From Sinorhizobium sojae CCBAU 05684 (GTDB taxonomy: Bacteria > Pseudomonadota > Alphaproteobacteria > Rhizobiales > Rhizobiaceae), in the NCBI RefSeq assembly GCF_002288525.1, contig NZ_CP023068.1:868001-932000 (forward strand): DNA of 64,000 nt. The letters are read 5' to 3'. The position numbers and the translations under genes were made by a program. Below are positions 61,565-64,000 of this stretch, piece after piece (within the stretch, counting starts at the first letter, position 1; every line of letters begins with the position of its first letter). The notes beneath the pieces are model-generated. The model was given only the letters and a program-made list of their open reading frames with translations. It made no database searches and was not told the DNA's origin.

Positions 61565-63721
61565 TCAGGTGTCGCTGCGGCCATACGAAACCACATATGT
61601 GCCGCTCTCGACAGGAAAGACCGCGTAGGCGACGCCCTTGATAGTCTCGGTTTTGTAGTCCACTGGGGCCCCGTCGCGTGTGATCCCGGAAATCTCACGG
61701 GATCCCGTTCTCGTCGGGAGCATTCCGCGAAGCATTTTTCCGGTTCTCGGGTCCGCGAAAGCGTTGAAGGTGAGAGTGGTACCGGTCCAGGCGATCTGCC
61801 CCAAATGCGAGTTATTGCGGCCGTCCGTCCAGTCGAGCAACTGCCGCACCGATACGAGAGGGACACCGCGAGCCTTTGCGGCTACCGTCAACTGCCTGTC
61901 GAATTCGTCAGTGAAATCGTAGTGGGTCCCGAACGCGCCATAATAGCCTTCGGGTCCCAGCGCCCGGTCGAGTCGCACCTCGATTGCCGAAGGAAAGCTC
62001 ATCCCGCTCTCGTTCACCAGATGTGTCGGCAGTTGGTAGACGTCGATCAGGCTGCCATCAAGATCGGCAAACCGCATTGGCAGGCCAGAGCCGGTCATGA
62101 AGCCGGGGCGGCCCTTTATCCATGTGGGGGGCCAGTAGTAGTAGTTCAGGTCCATGCGAATGCCATAGCGCGCCTCTACCTTCGCTGTGCTGGCCCAGTC
62201 GCTCCAAGCGACGCAATGCGTGCGGCTTCCCGCCTGTGCAGGCAAGCCCTGATATTTGGCGCGGAAGTCGTGCAGCTGGCGGCCCAATATTTCGGAGAAT
62301 TCCGAGAGTGCGACATTCCTGCAACCGGTGTCGACGTGCACGCCGATGTCGAAGCCCTGCGCAGCATAGGTGCGGGCGTCCTCGGCCGACAAACCGGAAT
62401 TCGCATAAATCCACGAGGTCGCCCGATAGCATTCCCAGTCCGCGAGCGAGCACCCCTCTGGGCTGTTGTCTATGAGCCGATCGAAGGAGCTCTTGGTTCC
62501 CCTTCTGGTCCCATGGTCGTCGCCCGCCATAACGAGAGCCGCTTTGTGCCCCTTCGGAAAATACCACAGTCTTGGCAGCGGCGCCTTGCCGTCAAGCATG
62601 AAGTACATCAGGTTTACGAGCAACCTCTGCTGCTCGTCGGCCATCGGGATGGCGATGCGTTCGAAATCATTCCAGTCGGAGTGCTTGTCGCCCTGTTTGG
62701 CGCCGAAGAACAGATCGTTGGTTCGGATCACGGAATTGCCGTCACGCTCGTCACCCGCCCATGCTGGATTGCCCTGGCGCGTATAGATGATGGAGCGGGC
62801 AAGATCATAGGTGAAGGCCGCGGCTTTGCCTCCGGCTTTCCCAGTCGCGCGAAGCGTGACGGCCGGGTGCGGTGTGGTACTTGAAGGGTCGCTGTATAAC
62901 CGCGCGATCTCGGTCGTATCTTCTTTCCGCGTGTATAGATCCGCCGCGCCGTGGTACTGGATGGTCTCACCCGTGAGGCCGCGCCCGGGAGACGTCGCCG
63001 TATCGATTAGCAGGTAACCTTTGTTTAGCGAGGCATTCCGGTCTTCCAACCCCAAAAGGGTGGCCAGTCTCTTGTCGGGCCGCATGCTGATCAGATCGCC
63101 ACCTCTTTGGACCCACCTCGAAAGCATTGCCACCTGTGTATCGCTCAACGACATCTCGCCCAAGATAACCAAATTGAAGCGGGAGAGCAGTTTGTCGGAA
63201 ATCTGCGAAAGCTCGACGGACTCGAATGAGCCGATGCCTTCGGCCCGCAGAATCTCGCTGTAATATTTGCTGAAGGGCTGCTCATTGGAGCTAACGATCA
63301 GGATGGGACCTCCAAAGCCATGCTCAAGATCTCGCTGCGTCGTAAACGACCAGCGGCGCCCGAGTGCCACTGCGTTGCCGGCCATATCCCGCGCGGCAGC
63401 GGCAATGGTTGCATCGTACTTCGTGCCCCTCGCCAATGGCGCGGCGGGCACAAGCTTGGCCGAGCGGGTCTGCTCGTCGTAAAGGGCGTTCGCCTTGACC
63501 AGTTCGTTCGCTGCTGACAGCCGAAATAAACTAATTCTCACACTGGCCGGATCGACGCCTTCTCCGAAGGTTGCAAAGATCGCGGCATCGGGATCTACGG
63601 CACTTCCATCCGCAGGGGGGGCAACCCACGAAATTGCGGGAGGGGTATGGTTCTTCGACGGGATCGCGGCAATTATCGCAGCAAAAATCGCAGCACCGAT
63701 TAGTATCAGACCTTTAGCCAT
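61565..63721 (-). CDS. Membrane-anchored protein with Ig-like and polysaccharide deacetylase-like domains
   Basis: The product is 718 residues from the ATG at 63719-63721. A signal anchor (GLILIGAAIFAAIIAAIP) comes first. A Big_5-like domain follows (about 28-125: PPADGSAVDPDAAIFATFGE to RRWSFTTQR). A Rossmann-like glutaminase-type region lies at about 130-330 (ILIVSSNEQPFSKYYSEILR, VILGEMSLSDTQVAMLSRW). The C-terminal half looks like a NodB-type deacetylase barrel, with the metal-site-like AALVMAGDDHGT, IGVHVDTGC and YYGAFGTHYDFTDEF. It would act in the periplasm or outside on a polymer. The gene converges on exoY, 75 bp apart. Substrate unknown. Confidence 0.75.
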   Translation of the reverse strand: MAKGLILIGAAIFAAIIAAIPSKNHTPPAISWVAPPADGSAVDPDAAIFATFGEGVDPASVRISLFRLSAANELVKANALYDEQTRSAKLVPAAPLARGTKYDATIAAAARDMAGNAVALGRRWSFTTQRDLEHGFGGPILIVSSNEQPFSKYYSEILRAEGIGSFESVELSQISDKLLSRFNLVILGEMSLSDTQVAMLSRWVQRGGDLISMRPDKRLATLLGLEDRNASLNKGYLLIDTATSPGRGLTGETIQYHGAADLYTRKEDTTEIARLYSDPSSTTPHPAVTLRATGKAGGKAAAFTYDLARSIIYTRQGNPAWAGDERDGNSVIRTNDLFFGAKQGDKHSDWNDFERIAIPMADEQQRLLVNLMYFMLDGKAPLPRLWYFPKGHKAALVMAGDDHGTRRGTKSSFDRLIDNSPEGCSLADWECYRATSWIYANSGLSAEDARTYAAQGFDIGVHVDTGCRNVALSEFSEILGRQLHDFRAKYQGLPAQAGSRTHCVAWSDWASTAKVEARYGIRMDLNYYYWPPTWIKGRPGFMTGSGLPMRFADLDGSLIDVYQLPTHLVNESGMSFPSAIEVRLDRALGPEGYYGAFGTHYDFTDEFDRQLTVAAKARGVPLVSVRQLLDWTDGRNNSHLGQIAWTGTTLTFNAFADPRTGKMLRGMLPTRTGSREISGITRDGAPVDYKTETIKGVAYAVFPVESGTYVVSYGRSDT

Positions 63722-64000
63722 TCCCGCGTCCCCATCACTGAAAGTGGGAGCCGGCGCTTCCGCACGTGCGATACTCCACAAGTCGGGCAGCCTTTCTATT
63801 CGGCCGCCGAATTGCAGTCAGCGTTCCAACGTTTTAATACAGCGGCTGTTCCTGCGCGGGACCCGCATAGTTCGGAGGGGAACGATCCATCAATAGAAGG
63901 GGGGATTCAGCCATTTGGAGCAATTGACAGCGGTGGCTTTTTTGGGATCGTGCGTTTGGCTCTCGTGTAACAGGAAAGCGATCATTGATCATATAGGCAA
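63722..64000. other. Upstream region of the deacetylase-like gene
   Basis: No gene is recognised in the last 280 bp. The promoter of the minus-strand gene ending at 61565 should be here. A new gene may begin beyond the right edge. Confidence 0.4.

Noticed and set aside
61493-62884. 463-codon plus-strand open frame
   Set aside because: It runs antisense to the deacetylase-like gene, whose protein has coherent domains. The antisense product has none, and high GC explains the missing stops.

Overview
The window looks like rhizobial alphaproteobacterial DNA, probably from a plasmid or other accessory replicon. It is GC-rich. It has a perfect Irr-type iron control element in front of bacterioferritin, ExoY-type polysaccharide genes, and many IS66, IS21, IS3, IS110 and RIT remnants of the kind common on rhizobial plasmids. 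No rRNA, tRNA, CRISPR array or replication gene was recognised. Genus-level placement (Sinorhizobium/Ensifer, Rhizobium or a relative) is inference only.

Layout. 1-2.8 kb: the start of a tartrate/isopropylmalate-type dehydrogenase, an aldehyde dehydrogenase, and Irr-controlled bacterioferritin. 3.2-21.1 kb: a minus-strand type I secretion locus. In transcription order it holds a 1799-aa modular protein (amidase-like head, four DUF4082 and three cadherin-like modules), a CobW GTPase starting 1 nt later, a 101-aa protein, an HlyB-type ABC exporter, an HlyD-type adaptor, a second modular protein of 2053 aa with nearly identical internal repeats, and a Hint-domain protein. A secreted beta-helix protein lies divergently at 21.8 kb.

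22.6-28.4 kb: transposase debris, a dead aldo/keto reductase, and a small surface-polysaccharide group (Wzy-like polymerase, TylF-like methyltransferase, 2OG-Fe(II) oxygenase). A decayed copy of part of the polymerase lies on the far side of the group. 28.5-39.6 kb: a nested transposon. A dead IS66 element carries a RIT (three tyrosine recombinases) inside tnpB and a serine-recombinase element inside tnpC. The serine recombinase is itself split by an intact IS21-family element with a 6-bp target duplication. 39.6-42.4 kb: two methyltransferases separated by debris. 42.4-49.4 kb: a second graveyard with two fused IS66 elements, an IS3 orfB, IS110, and a truncated IS21.

49.7-63.7 kb: an exopolysaccharide cluster. 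It contains GT4, GT2 and GT26 glycosyltransferases, WecB and WecC (UDP-ManNAc then UDP-ManNAcA), a separate Wzz-like co-polymerase and CpsD-like kinase, ExoY, a membrane-anchored deacetylase-like protein and a conserved unknown. The WecB/WecC/WecG set predicts N-acetylmannosaminuronic acid in the polymer. The Wzy-like polymerase at 25 kb may belong to the same pathway, now separated by mobile DNA. No Wzx flippase was seen.

The least explained system is the type I secretion locus: two giant proteins with an N,N-dimethylformamidase-like head and a shared C-terminal end, encoded with a metallochaperone-type GTPase and their own exporter.
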